From assembly GCF_029607905.1 (NCBI RefSeq), contig NZ_JAPHEH010000001.1, positions 2,571,530 through 2,635,529 on the forward strand: a stretch of 64,000 nucleotides of DNA, written 5' to 3'. This document shows, piece after piece, positions 54,696 through 62,589 of this stretch; the first letter of the stretch is position 1; each line of letters starts with the position of its first letter. The position numbers and the translations under genes were made by a program. This stretch comes from Thiovibrio frasassiensis (lineage in GTDB: Bacteria > Desulfobacterota > Desulfobulbia > Desulfobulbales > Desulfurivibrionaceae). The notes under the pieces were generated by a model. That model was given only the letters and a program-made list of their open reading frames with translations. It ran no database searches and was not told where the DNA came from.

Positions 54696-56042
54696 TTAGA
54701 CCGTTAAGCGCACCCGGTTGCGCCCGGCATACTTGGCTCCATACAAAGCTTTGTCCGCCCGGTTTATCAGCGCATCCAGAGTATCCCCCGGCCGATATCC
54801 GGCAAGTCCGCAACTGATGGTAACCCCAAAAGGCAGCCCCTCAATCTGTTGCCGCAACTTCTCGGCAATGGCAACGGCATCCTCCGCCATAATGCCGGGG
54901 CAGAGTACCATGAACTCCTCCCCGCCCCAACGACCCAGCATATCCGTTTTCCGGAGCTGCTTTCCCACCGAAGTGGCGACCGCTTTCAAGACCAGATCGC
55001 CGATGGAGTGCCCGTGGGTATCGTTGACCTTCTTGAATTCATCGAGATCGAAAAGAAGAATGGCCAAGGGACTTTCATACCTGGCAGCCCTGGCCATTTC
55101 CTGGCGCAGCGCATCCTCGACCTTGCCACGGTTGTATATCCCGGTCAGGGTGTCGATGGTGGCGAGACGGAGAAGTTCCTCTTCCATCTTTTTACGCTCG
55201 GTAAGGTCATGTAGCGTCTGGATGACCGCAACAAGTTCCCTATTTCGGTTATAGATCGGCACGGCATCGCTGGAGATATAACGGCGCTCACCGCGCACCG
55301 CATCCAGCCATCCCTCGGCATGGAGGCCCTCCTCCTGCAACTCGGAGTTTTGCGCTGCGGTATACAGGCTGGCATGAGCGTTGGGTGAAACGGGATCAAT
55401 CACGAGATCGGCCAGGCAGGGGCGTTTTTCAGTATAAAAGCCCTGCCAGTGATTCGAGGTTCCCACCATCTCTGTGGCGGAAATCCCGGTGAGCAACTCA
55501 CAGGCACGATTCCAATCGGTGACCCGGTGCTGCGGGTCCAGCACGAAGATTGGCACTGCTGAGTAACGAATCAACTTTTCCGTAAGCAGCTTCTGATCCC
55601 GCAAGAGATCTTCCGCCTCTTTCCGCCGACTGATGTCACGGAAGATCCCCCTGGTGGCGAACAGTTCACCGTCTCTGAAATCGGTGCTGATCCTGCCTTC
55701 CACCGGAATCTTACGGCCGTCTTTGGCGACAAAGACCACCTCGTACGAATGCAAAATCTTGCCGGCCGCGATATCACGAAACAGGGTGGCGCATTGCTCC
55801 CGGCAAGCCGGATCAAGGACATCGAAGATAGTAAGGGCGGCAACCTCGCTGGCGTCATAGCCCAGAGTTTCCCGCCACTTCTTGTTAACGTAGAGAAACC
55901 TTCCGCCCCGGTCGATGCTCTGAATCAGATCATTGGCGCAATCAAGAAAGGTTTCGGAAAAGCGGCTCCCGGCAAGGAAGGCCATTCCCGCCCGTTGTCC
56001 TTGGACTGCATCTATCTCCGGGAATGCCTCCTCTTGCGCCAT
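54696..56042 (-). CDS. PAS-PAS diguanylate cyclase
   Basis: A 448-residue cytosolic c-di-GMP synthase. Two PAS/PAC units (about 20-145 and 150-270) precede a GGDEF domain (about 285-445). The active site is GGEEF (WGGEEFMVL), and RKTD five residues upstream is the inhibitory I-site. DGLDEFKKVNDTHGHSIGD-type residues give metal and substrate binding. The ATG behind AGGA is chosen over a longer TTG frame. It is downstream of coaE with about 290 bp between. Confidence 0.92.
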   Translation of the reverse strand: MAQEEAFPEIDAVQGQRAGMAFLAGSRFSETFLDCANDLIQSIDRGGRFLYVNKKWRETLGYDASEVAALTIFDVLDPACREQCATLFRDIAAGKILHSYEVVFVAKDGRKIPVEGRISTDFRDGELFATRGIFRDISRRKEAEDLLRDQKLLTEKLIRYSAVPIFVLDPQHRVTDWNRACELLTGISATEMVGTSNHWQGFYTEKRPCLADLVIDPVSPNAHASLYTAAQNSELQEEGLHAEGWLDAVRGERRYISSDAVPIYNRNRELVAVIQTLHDLTERKKMEEELLRLATIDTLTGIYNRGKVEDALRQEMARAARYESPLAILLFDLDEFKKVNDTHGHSIGDLVLKAVATSVGKQLRKTDMLGRWGGEEFMVLCPGIMAEDAVAIAEKLRQQIEGLPFGVTISCGLAGYRPGDTLDALINRADKALYGAKYAGRNRVRLTV

Positions 56043-56125
56043 CAATTTTCCTACTGGATGCTGTAAGTTTGTCTTATACAAAAAATGTGCGCTCCATTAC
56101 GCTTTTGTTCTCTAGCATGCTCTGC

Positions 56126-56184
56126 CAACAAATCCCATGCGGTTTGTTGTCGCACAATATTACAACCTTTAATTAAGTACTTAA
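56126..56184. promoter_or_regulatory. Inverted repeats in the gap before the diguanylate cyclase gene
   Basis: CAACAAA and TTTGTTG form a perfect 7-bp inverted repeat (56126-56149) and TTAAGTACTTAA (56173-56184) is a 12-bp palindrome, in the AT-rich 290-bp gap. One could be an operator for the downstream gene. Confidence 0.3.
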
Positions 56185-56331
56185 ACATTTTTCTACTCAA
56201 CCCTTCCAGCCCCGTATTCAGGCAGGGTGGAACCACAGGGCAGAGGCTGTCCTTGCCAAAATTTCTTGGGCCACGGTTGGAATCCATGTTTTTTTATTTT
56301 CAAGCATTGGGGAGAACAACCCCAAGAAGAA

Positions 56332-56952
56332 CTACCAAAGCAGCTCACGCAGATGCAGAATTTGCAGGCAGGTATCGGACCAGGGGCCACTGTTATCGAT
56401 AACGTGATCGGCAAGAAGGGCCTTATGCGGCAGGGGCATCTGGGCCGCCAGACCCTTTTCGGCCTCCGCCTCGTTGATCCGGTCCCGCTGCATGATTCTG
56501 CGTAAACAGGTTGTTGCATCGGCATAAGTCACCACCACCGGGGAAAAATCGTGTTCCCAGTGCGCCTCATACAAAAGGGGCACCTCAACCACAAACCTCG
56601 GCCGGGCCGGCGGGTTTCGCTCCAGCTCCGCTGCGATACAGCCGCTTATCACCTTGCGCACCAGGGGATGGAGAAGCGCGTTGAGTTCCCGACGAAATTC
56701 CTGGTCCGCAAAGAGCACCTGCCGCAAGAGGGGTCGGTCAATGGAATGGTCCGGCAAAAAAAATCTTCCGCCGAACGCTTGGCGCACCGCCAGCCAGCCG
56801 GAAGCCTCCGGTTCGAGCAGTTGCCGGCAAATGGTATCGGCGTTGAGTCCCTGGGCCCCGCCAATCTCACAGAGATAGGCCGAGACGGAACTCTTGCCGG
56901 AACCCATGCCGCCGGTGACGGCAACCACCGATGCATGTAACTGCTGCCCCAC
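56332..56952 (-). CDS. coaE: Dephospho-CoA kinase
   Basis: CoaE catalyses the last step of CoA synthesis. The P-loop VTGGMGSGKSSV lies at about residues 11-22; NADTICRQLLEPEASG follows as the acceptor-binding region, then VVEVPLLYE. I start at a GTG (56952) preceded by GGGGGGAG at 5 nt, giving 206 residues, normal for the family; the frame extends to a TTG five codons before. It lies 90 bp downstream of rluD on the minus strand. Confidence 0.92.
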   Translation of the reverse strand: MGQQLHASVVAVTGGMGSGKSSVSAYLCEIGGAQGLNADTICRQLLEPEASGWLAVRQAFGGRFFLPDHSIDRPLLRQVLFADQEFRRELNALLHPLVRKVISGCIAAELERNPPARPRFVVEVPLLYEAHWEHDFSPVVVTYADATTCLRRIMQRDRINEAEAEKGLAAQMPLPHKALLADHVIDNSGPWSDTCLQILHLRELLW

Positions 56953-57042
56953 GGTCACTCCCCCCAAAAAGAATCTGCACCTAAACGCACAATACCATCA
57001 TCATCCTGCAGGCAAACGCGACACCTTCCACCGGCACGCTTC

Positions 57043-57978
57043 TTAAGCGTTCGCCGCCTGCCGCAACAACTCAAGAGTATACAGCATATCCCCCCAGAGG
57101 GGCGCGACAAACTGCAATTTCTCCCCGCTCCTGGGATGGGAAAAAGCCAGGGTATGCGCGTGCAAACATTGACGGGTTATGGCCATTTCCGGATAGAGGG
57201 AATTTTTTCGGCCATACACGGGATCACCAGCAACAGGATAGGAGAGAGCAGCCATGTGCACCCGGATTTGATGGGTCCGCCCCGTTTCCAGGCCAAGCTC
57301 AAGAAGGGTCAGCCCCAGGGAAAACCGCTCCAGCACCCGCCAGTTGGTCACGGCCTCCCGGCCATCTTCGCGAATCGCCATTTTTTTGCGATGCACCGGA
57401 TGACGGCCAATGGGCAGATCAACCCTGCCGGATTGGGCGGTCGGGCTGCCCTCGACCAGAGCCTGGTAAACCTTTTTCACCTCGCGTTCCTTAAACTGGC
57501 TGGCCAGAGCCTGGTGGGCAAAATCGCTTTTGGCAACCACCATGACCCCGGAGGTGTCTTTATCAAGACGATGCACGATCCCGGGCCGCAGCTCCCCATT
57601 AATCCCGGATAAGCCGCCGCAATGATGGAGAAGGCCATGCACCAAGGTTGCCGAGCTGTGACCGGCGGCAGGATGCACCACGACGCCGGGGGGTTTCACA
57701 AGAACAATGAGATCCTCGTCCTCATACAGGGTGACAAAATCAACCGGTTCCGGAACCAGCTCGGAGGGGATTTGCGGCGGAATGGTGACCGTCAACTTAT
57801 CTCCGACCTGGAGAAGATACTTGGCCTTCAGGGAACTTCCGTTCACCAAGACCATGCCGGTTCGGATAAGTTGCTGGATCCGGGAGCGGGTCAGTCCTTC
57901 AGGCTCAAGTTGGCTGGCCAGATACTGATCAAGGCGCTGCCCTCCCCTTTCGACGGTAAAAATACTATTCATACTCAT
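57043..57978 (-). CDS. rluD: RluD-family 23S rRNA pseudouridine synthase
   Basis: A 311-residue RluA/RluD-type enzyme. An N-terminal S4 domain (about 15-75) with GLTRSRIQQLIRTGMVLVNG is followed by the catalytic domain, whose Asp is in GIVHRLDKDTSGVMVVAK. LETGRTHQIRVHMAALSYPVAGDPVYG is also diagnostic. RluD makes the pseudouridines of helix 69; RluA/RluC types modify others, so the site is an inference. It is downstream of carD across the terminator. Confidence 0.9.
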   Translation of the reverse strand: MSMNSIFTVERGGQRLDQYLASQLEPEGLTRSRIQQLIRTGMVLVNGSSLKAKYLLQVGDKLTVTIPPQIPSELVPEPVDFVTLYEDEDLIVLVKPPGVVVHPAAGHSSATLVHGLLHHCGGLSGINGELRPGIVHRLDKDTSGVMVVAKSDFAHQALASQFKEREVKKVYQALVEGSPTAQSGRVDLPIGRHPVHRKKMAIREDGREAVTNWRVLERFSLGLTLLELGLETGRTHQIRVHMAALSYPVAGDPVYGRKNSLYPEMAITRQCLHAHTLAFSHPRSGEKLQFVAPLWGDMLYTLELLRQAANA

Positions 57979-58037
57979 AGGCGCTCAAAGGGAAAAGGTG
58001 CGGTCAGAGAACTTAGGGCGGGGGGAAATTCAGTATC

Positions 58038-58075
58038 AAAAAAAACACCTGTGCTACCGAATGATAGCACAGGTG
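58038..58075 (-). terminator. Intrinsic terminator after carD
   Basis: On the minus strand CACCTGTGCTA pairs with TAGCACAGGTG around an 8-nt loop, followed by eight T residues. It ends the carD transcript before rluD. Confidence 0.92.
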
Positions 58076-58126
58076 AGAATGTCCGGAACAATTTAAAAGC
58101 AACCACCATCGACCAGAGGAGCGGGA

Positions 58127-58612
58127 TCAGGAAAAAATCTGCTCGATATTCTTTTCCACATCTGTTTCGGTTTCGTTGCATTCGTTGGCAAGAGCGATCT
58201 CTTTTATCAAAAGGCTCTTGGCGGTATCCATCATCTTACGTTCGCCAAAAGAAAGATCCTTATCGACGCGCAAGAGAAAAAGATCTCGCAACACCGCGGC
58301 GATTTCGTATACCGAACCGGTCTTGATCTTTTCCATGTACTCCCGGTACCGCTGGTTCCAAGGTTGGGAGACGATTGCAACATCCTTTTCATTCAAGATA
58401 TCGTAAACCTTGCTCACATCCGAGGAGCTGATGATATTTCTCAGCCCCACATTCTGGCAACTGACTGTGGGAATCATGATAACCATGCTTGAATCAAGAA
58501 TCTTCATCACATAAAAGGATTGCTTCTTGTCTCCGACCTGCCGTTGCTCGATGGATTCGATTTTGCCAACACCATGGGCCGGATACACTGCCATATCACC
58601 AACGTTAAACAC
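58127..58612 (-). CDS. carD: CarD-family transcription regulator
   Basis: A 161-residue CarD/CdnL protein. The N-terminal RNA-polymerase-interacting domain (about 1-65) opens FNVGDMAVYPAHGVGKIESIE; the C-terminal helical domain has PWNQRYREYMEKIKTGSVYEIAAVLRDL and LSFGERKMMDTAKSLL, which contacts promoter DNA near -10. It stabilises open complexes at rRNA promoters. I start at a GTG (58612) behind GGGAGG, which gives the canonical N-terminus; a longer frame begins 22 codons earlier. It follows pth at about 160 bp. Confidence 0.92.
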   Translation of the reverse strand: MFNVGDMAVYPAHGVGKIESIEQRQVGDKKQSFYVMKILDSSMVIMIPTVSCQNVGLRNIISSSDVSKVYDILNEKDVAIVSQPWNQRYREYMEKIKTGSVYEIAAVLRDLFLLRVDKDLSFGERKMMDTAKSLLIKEIALANECNETETDVEKNIEQIFS

Positions 58613-58770
58613 ACGCGCCTCCCTTTCGCCAACAGTGGAACACCCTGTTCCTTTTTCTACAAGGAAGCACTCCAACATCGACGGAGAAATGAAGATTAGG
58701 GGGCACTATACCACAGATCTCAGAATTATCAATTCAAACTTTAAAAAACATGGAATTACAAAGGCTTATA

Positions 58771-59340
58771 CTACACTGGCTCGGAATTAATCCGGTTCAT
58801 GGCAACCGAGACCCCTTCTTCCATGATCAAGCGCACTCCGCTCTCGATGCGCTCCAGCTCTTCGCGCACCATCTCCGCATCCTCCTGCCCGAAACGGGAA
58901 AGAACAAAATCGCTCACCTTCGCTGCATTATCCGGCCGGCCGATGCCAACCCGCACTCGGACGAAATCATTCCCGCCGAGATGCTCGATCAAGGAACGGA
59001 TCCCGTTATGGCCGCCCGCGCCCCGGTTGAGCATGATCTTGGTCCGCCCCAGGGGCAGATCAAGATCATCGTGGACCACGATGATCTTACTGGGTTCGAT
59101 CTGATAAAAATCGGCAACCGCTCGTACGGCAACGCCGCTTCTGTTCATATAGGTCTGCGGCTTGAGAAAAAGGACCGGATACCCCCAGGAAAGATCCTTC
59201 GCCGCATCCGCCTGCCATTTGGTTCCCTTGAAAGTAAACCGGTATTTTTCCGCCAGATAATCGAGAAAAATAAAACCGATATTATGCCGGGTAGCAGCAT
59301 ACTCTTTACCGGGATTTCCCAAGCCAACCACGACGTACAC
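58771..59340 (-). CDS. pth: Peptidyl-tRNA hydrolase
   Basis: Pth frees tRNA from peptidyl-tRNA dropped by ribosomes. The active site is complete: Asn in GLGNPGKEY, His in TRHNIGF, Asp in HDDLDLP, with GGHNGIRSLIEHLG close by. A GTG (59340) preceded by AGAGGG at 7 nt gives 189 residues, which agrees with the family; the frame is open further upstream. It is downstream of rplY, separated by a terminator hairpin, so it may also have its own promoter. Confidence 0.93.
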   Translation of the reverse strand: MYVVVGLGNPGKEYAATRHNIGFIFLDYLAEKYRFTFKGTKWQADAAKDLSWGYPVLFLKPQTYMNRSGVAVRAVADFYQIEPSKIIVVHDDLDLPLGRTKIMLNRGAGGHNGIRSLIEHLGGNDFVRVRVGIGRPDNAAKVSDFVLSRFGQEDAEMVREELERIESGVRLIMEEGVSVAMNRINSEPV

Positions 59341-59398
59341 GATATGTCCCTCTCTGCTCGCACTCGATAAGAAAATACCCGGAACCCCACCGGACAAT

Positions 59399-59436
59399 AA
59401 AAAAAGCCGAAAAAAGGAAGCACCTCTTTTCGGCTT
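59399..59436 (-). terminator. Terminator hairpin between rplY and pth
   Basis: On the minus strand AGCCGAAAA pairs with TTTTCGGCT across a loop, followed by seven T residues, just after rplY. Read-through may still supply pth. Confidence 0.8.
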
Positions 59437-59474
59437 TCACCACACTCTATTGAAACGATGCTATCCCAAACGTT

Positions 59475-60044
59475 TTACTCTGCCGCGGCGGAGATAGAAA
59501 CGCAAACAGCATCAGGGGCAGTCACAAGAGTCACGCCGGAGGAGAGACCGAGTTCCTTGCAGGTCAGGGCAGCACCCCGCCCCAGAGGGGTAACATCAAC
59601 CTCGATCAGATCGGGGATATCCAGAAGTTTACCGGAAACAGTGATCTTGTTCTTGAGGATGGTCATGTCGCCGCCCAGATCAACACCCTTGGCCTTACCG
59701 AGATATTTGAGCGGCACCTTAAATTCCATGGGCGCATCCATGGAAACCTCATAAAAATCGGCATGCAAAACGTTGTCCTGGATCGGATCCGTCTGGATCT
59801 CCCGGGTAATAACGTGCTTGGTGATTTTCTTGCCGTCTTCATCAATCTCCAGATTGATGAAGGCATTCTTTCTGTGGATGGAGAGCAAACCCTGGGTGAG
59901 ATCCTTGGTATTGCATTCCAGGGAAACAGGCGCTCCCAGTGGACCATAAATAACAGCAGGGGTGTTCCCAGCCCTACGCATTGTTCTTGCCGCACCTTTA
60001 CCAACAGTTTTCCGGACCCGCGCCGTCATATCGATTTGTAACAT
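59475..60044 (-). CDS. rplY: Ribosomal protein L25 (CTC/TL5 type)
   Basis: A 189-residue long form of L25 (general stress protein Ctc/TL5). The 5S rRNA-binding N-terminal domain (about 1-92) has KGAARTMRRAGNTPAVIYG, and the beta-rich C-terminal domain (about 93-180) has VPLKYLGKAKGVDLGG. AGGAGG stands 8 nt before the ATG. It follows prs and leads to pth, a common gene order. Confidence 0.94.
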   Translation of the reverse strand: MLQIDMTARVRKTVGKGAARTMRRAGNTPAVIYGPLGAPVSLECNTKDLTQGLLSIHRKNAFINLEIDEDGKKITKHVITREIQTDPIQDNVLHADFYEVSMDAPMEFKVPLKYLGKAKGVDLGGDMTILKNKITVSGKLLDIPDLIEVDVTPLGRGAALTCKELGLSSGVTLVTAPDAVCVSISAAAE

Positions 60045-60078
60045 GGAACTGACCTCCTCATTTACCGATTCTCATAAC

Positions 60079-60111
60079 AAAAAACCAGCAATGGCCACTT
60101 AAGCAGTGGCC
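60079..60111 (-). terminator. Possible hairpin terminator after prs
   Basis: GGCCACT pairs with AGTGGCC around a 5-nt loop; on the minus strand a T run follows 8 nt later. The spacing is not ideal, so this may be only a leader structure. Confidence 0.45.
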
Positions 60112-60142
60112 TCCGGTTGTATAGATATCTCTGTCTTACTCA

Positions 60143-61081
60143 CTACACGAATAATGAACTGACAGAATCCTCACTATGAATACGCTTTACCGCCTCGCCC
60201 AACAGCTGGCAGACGGAAAGCACCTTGATCTTCTTACAATTCCGCGCAGCCTCGCTGAGAGGAATACTGTCGGTGATGATCAGGCTTTTGATCTTCGATT
60301 TTTCCAGCCGCTCGATAGCCGGCCCGGAAAGTACCCCGTGGGAGCAACAGGCGTACACATCCTTGGCTCCCGCGTCGATGAGAGCATCGGCCCCGGCGCA
60401 CAGAGTCCCGGCGGTATCCACCATATCGTCAAGCAGGATCGCGGTTTTCCCGGCAACATCGCCGATGACGTTCATCGCCTTGCATTCGTTGGCCCGCTCA
60501 CGACGCTTGTCCACGATCGCCAGACTGGCATTGAGACGTTTGGCAAAGGCCCTGGTCCGCTCAACCCCGCCGGCATCGGGAGAAACCATCACCACATCAT
60601 TCTTCATTTTTTGCGAGATGTAGTCAAGCAAGACCGGGGCGGCAAAGAGGTTGTCCACCGGGATATTAAAAAATCCCTGAATCTGGCCGGCATGGAGGTC
60701 CATGGTCAGAACCCGCCGTACCCCTACGACCATCATCATCTCAGCCACGACCTTGGCGGTAATGGGCACCCTGGGAGCAACCTTACGGTCCTGCCTGGCA
60801 TAGCCATAATAGGGAAGAACCGCGGTGATCCTGCGGGCGGAAGCGCGCCGCATGGCGTCGACCATGATGACCAGCTCCATGAGATGGTCATTCACGGGCG
60901 GGCAGGTCGGCTGGATAATAAAGACATCCCGGCCGCGAACGTTTTCGCCGATCTCGACAAAGATTTCCCCATCGCTGAACCGGCGAACTTCCGCCTTGGA
61001 CAGGGGCACCCCGAGATAGTTACATATATCCCCAGCCAAGGCTGGGTTGGCGTTACCGGCAAAGACCTTCATATCTTTCAT
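60143..61081 (-). CDS. prs: Ribose-phosphate pyrophosphokinase
   Basis: Prs makes PRPP for purine, pyrimidine, NAD, His and Trp synthesis; purN, purH and pyrR nearby use PRPP chemistry. It has 312 residues, full length. [36 protein letters not shown] and [11 protein letters not shown] (metal/ATP) are present, and the PRPP-binding loop is [23 protein letters not shown]. It lies between tRNA-Gln and rplY in a conserved order. Confidence 0.95.
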   Translation of the reverse strand: MKDMKVFAGNANPALAGDICNYLGVPLSKAEVRRFSDGEIFVEIGENVRGRDVFIIQPTCPPVNDHLMELVIMVDAMRRASARRITAVLPYYGYARQDRKVAPRVPITAKVVAEMMMVVGVRRVLTMDLHAGQIQGFFNIPVDNLFAAPVLLDYISQKMKNDVVMVSPDAGGVERTRAFAKRLNASLAIVDKRRERANECKAMNVIGDVAGKTAILLDDMVDTAGTLCAGADALIDAGAKDVYACCSHGVLSGPAIERLEKSKIKSLIITDSIPLSEAARNCKKIKVLSVCQLLGEAVKRIHSEDSVSSLFV

Positions 61082-61163
61082 TCTGTTGCCTGAAGTTCGG
61101 GTTATCGTATTTCCGCCGCTGCGAATTGCCTACTCCAGCCATGCGCGCCAGAGGAAATAAAAA

Positions 61164-61238
61164 TGGCTGGGGCGGCAGGATTCGAACCTGCGAATGTCAG
61201 CGTCAAAGGCTGATGTCTTACCGCTTGACGACGCCCCA
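61164..61238 (-). tRNA. tRNA-Gln (UUG)
   Basis: A 75-nt cloverleaf on the minus strand. The acceptor TGGGGCG pairs with CGCCCCA, followed by discriminator G and an encoded CCA. The anticodon stem TCAGC/GCTGA closes the loop CTTTGAC with anticodon TTG. The T arm has GGTTCGAATCC. It is between ispE and prs, as in related genomes. Confidence 0.97.
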
Positions 61239-61243
61239 ACGTC

Positions 61244-62116
61244 TTAAAGCTTTGCCTGTGTGCTCAGTGGTTGTGCAAGAAAGACATTCCGGCCGAAACG
61301 TTCTGCAAATCGAGCAACGCTTTTCCGCGCTTGCGCCTCGTTGTCAAAAAGACCAAACACTGTGGGGCCGCTGCCGGACATCAATGCCCCGTGGGCACCA
61401 TCAGCCAGAAGCGCATCTTTTATGCGGCCGAGCTCCGGATATTTCCCGATGGTCATGGCCTCTAACTCGTTATATAAAGGAAGATTCCCCGGCCCGGCAC
61501 ATGCAACATTACCATGCACGAAGTCGCGGCCTAAGATATATGGATTGCCACCTGTTGTCAATGTAAAATTCTCATACACCCACTGGGTGGACACGGCAAA
61601 TCCAGGGTTTACCAAAACAATCCACTCGGCAGGGGAAATATCTTCGGCCTGAATCGCATCGCCGATACCGGTGGCCCAGGCAACACTGCAATCATGGACA
61701 AAAAAAGGAACATCGGCGCCCAAAGGGTGCGCCAGAGCAACAAGCTCCTCGAAGGAGAAGGGAACGCCATACAGGGTGTTCAATCCCCGCAATACCGCAG
61801 CGGCATCACTGCTTCCCCCACCCAGCCCCGCGGCAATGGGGACCTTTTTTTCCAGGACGATATGCACCCCGCCGCCTGTACCCAAGGCAGCAAAAAAACT
61901 TTTCGCCGCCCGATACACCAGATTGCCTTCCCCGGTGGGCAGGTCGCTTCCCGGACATTCCAGGGTGATGCCGGAATCCCGCTTTGCCAGATGCAGACGA
62001 TCGGCCAGGGTGATTTTGAGCATCCTGGTCTCCAGCTCGTGGAACCCATCCGCCCGCTTGCCCTTGATGGCAAGATAGAGATTTATTTTTGCCGGAGCCT
62101 CACAAACCAGTTCCAT
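61244..62116 (-). CDS. ispE: 4-diphosphocytidyl-2-C-methyl-D-erythritol kinase
   Basis: IspE phosphorylates CDP-ME in the MEP isoprenoid pathway. It is a GHMP kinase: EAPAKINLYLAIKGKRADGFHEL at the start, ATP loop PIAAGLGGGSSDAAAVL near residue 95, and MSGSGPTVFG at the C-terminal motif 3. I prefer the ATG at 62116, which places the first conserved strand correctly (290 residues); upstream codons remain open. The stop is 5 bp before the tRNA-Gln gene. Confidence 0.94.
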   Translation of the reverse strand: MELVCEAPAKINLYLAIKGKRADGFHELETRMLKITLADRLHLAKRDSGITLECPGSDLPTGEGNLVYRAAKSFFAALGTGGGVHIVLEKKVPIAAGLGGGSSDAAAVLRGLNTLYGVPFSFEELVALAHPLGADVPFFVHDCSVAWATGIGDAIQAEDISPAEWIVLVNPGFAVSTQWVYENFTLTTGGNPYILGRDFVHGNVACAGPGNLPLYNELEAMTIGKYPELGRIKDALLADGAHGALMSGSGPTVFGLFDNEAQARKSVARFAERFGRNVFLAQPLSTQAKL

Positions 62117-62170
62117 TGCGCACCCATTCTCCCTCTTCAGCAAATGCTCCGCACCCTGCCCCGGGATCAT

Positions 62171-62211
62171 AAAAAAAATCGCCTGATTTCAGTTTCTTAA
62201 AATCAGGCGAT
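62171..62211 (-). terminator. Intrinsic terminator after the DUF1844 gene
   Basis: On the minus strand ATCGCCTGATT pairs with AATCAGGCGAT, followed by a long T run, so the serA-DUF1844 transcript ends before ispE. Confidence 0.92.
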
Positions 62212-62236
62212 CGTAACTATTGGCGTAGATCAAAAA

Positions 62237-62551
62237 TCAGCTGCTGGCCTTCACATACCGCAGCTTCAAATCGGCAAGCACATGACCGAGGAGCTCTTCC
62301 TCCTTGTCGGTCAAGTTGCCCCTGGTCCGGTCCTTCAGCAACTGCAAGGTGCTGATGGTGTGCTTGGCCAGGGCAAGATCGTTGCCGGCCTGCCCGGTTT
62401 CCGGATCCTGGATCTCTCCCATATGATAGAGCGCCGAGCTGTTCAACGACATGACCAGGGTGGTAAAGGTTACCTCCGGCAGCACGCAGTTGCACCCTTG
62501 CCGAACATACCCCTCGGGGCACTTTTTTTCGTTTTTCTCATTTTCGGTCAT
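62237..62551 (-). CDS. DUF1844-domain protein
   Basis: A 104-residue protein with the DUF1844 pattern: PEVTFTTLVMSLNSSALYHMG (about 26-46), ALAKHTISTLQLLKDRTRGNLT (about 60-81), then a final helix. A short Cys cluster (CPEGYVRQGCNC) precedes it. Function unknown; in related genomes it lies near serA or ispE as here. The ATG at 62551 is chosen over an upstream TTG. Confidence 0.85.
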   Translation of the reverse strand: MTENEKNEKKCPEGYVRQGCNCVLPEVTFTTLVMSLNSSALYHMGEIQDPETGQAGNDLALAKHTISTLQLLKDRTRGNLTDKEEELLGHVLADLKLRYVKASS

Positions 62552-62589
62552 GGGCTGTCCCAATGGGCAGAAGGAGAAAACAAAAAACG

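Noticed and set aside
56051-56287. Minus-strand 78-codon frame between coaE and the diguanylate cyclase gene
   Set aside because: It overlaps the start region of the cyclase gene and the inverted repeats, and shows no domain or conserved pattern.
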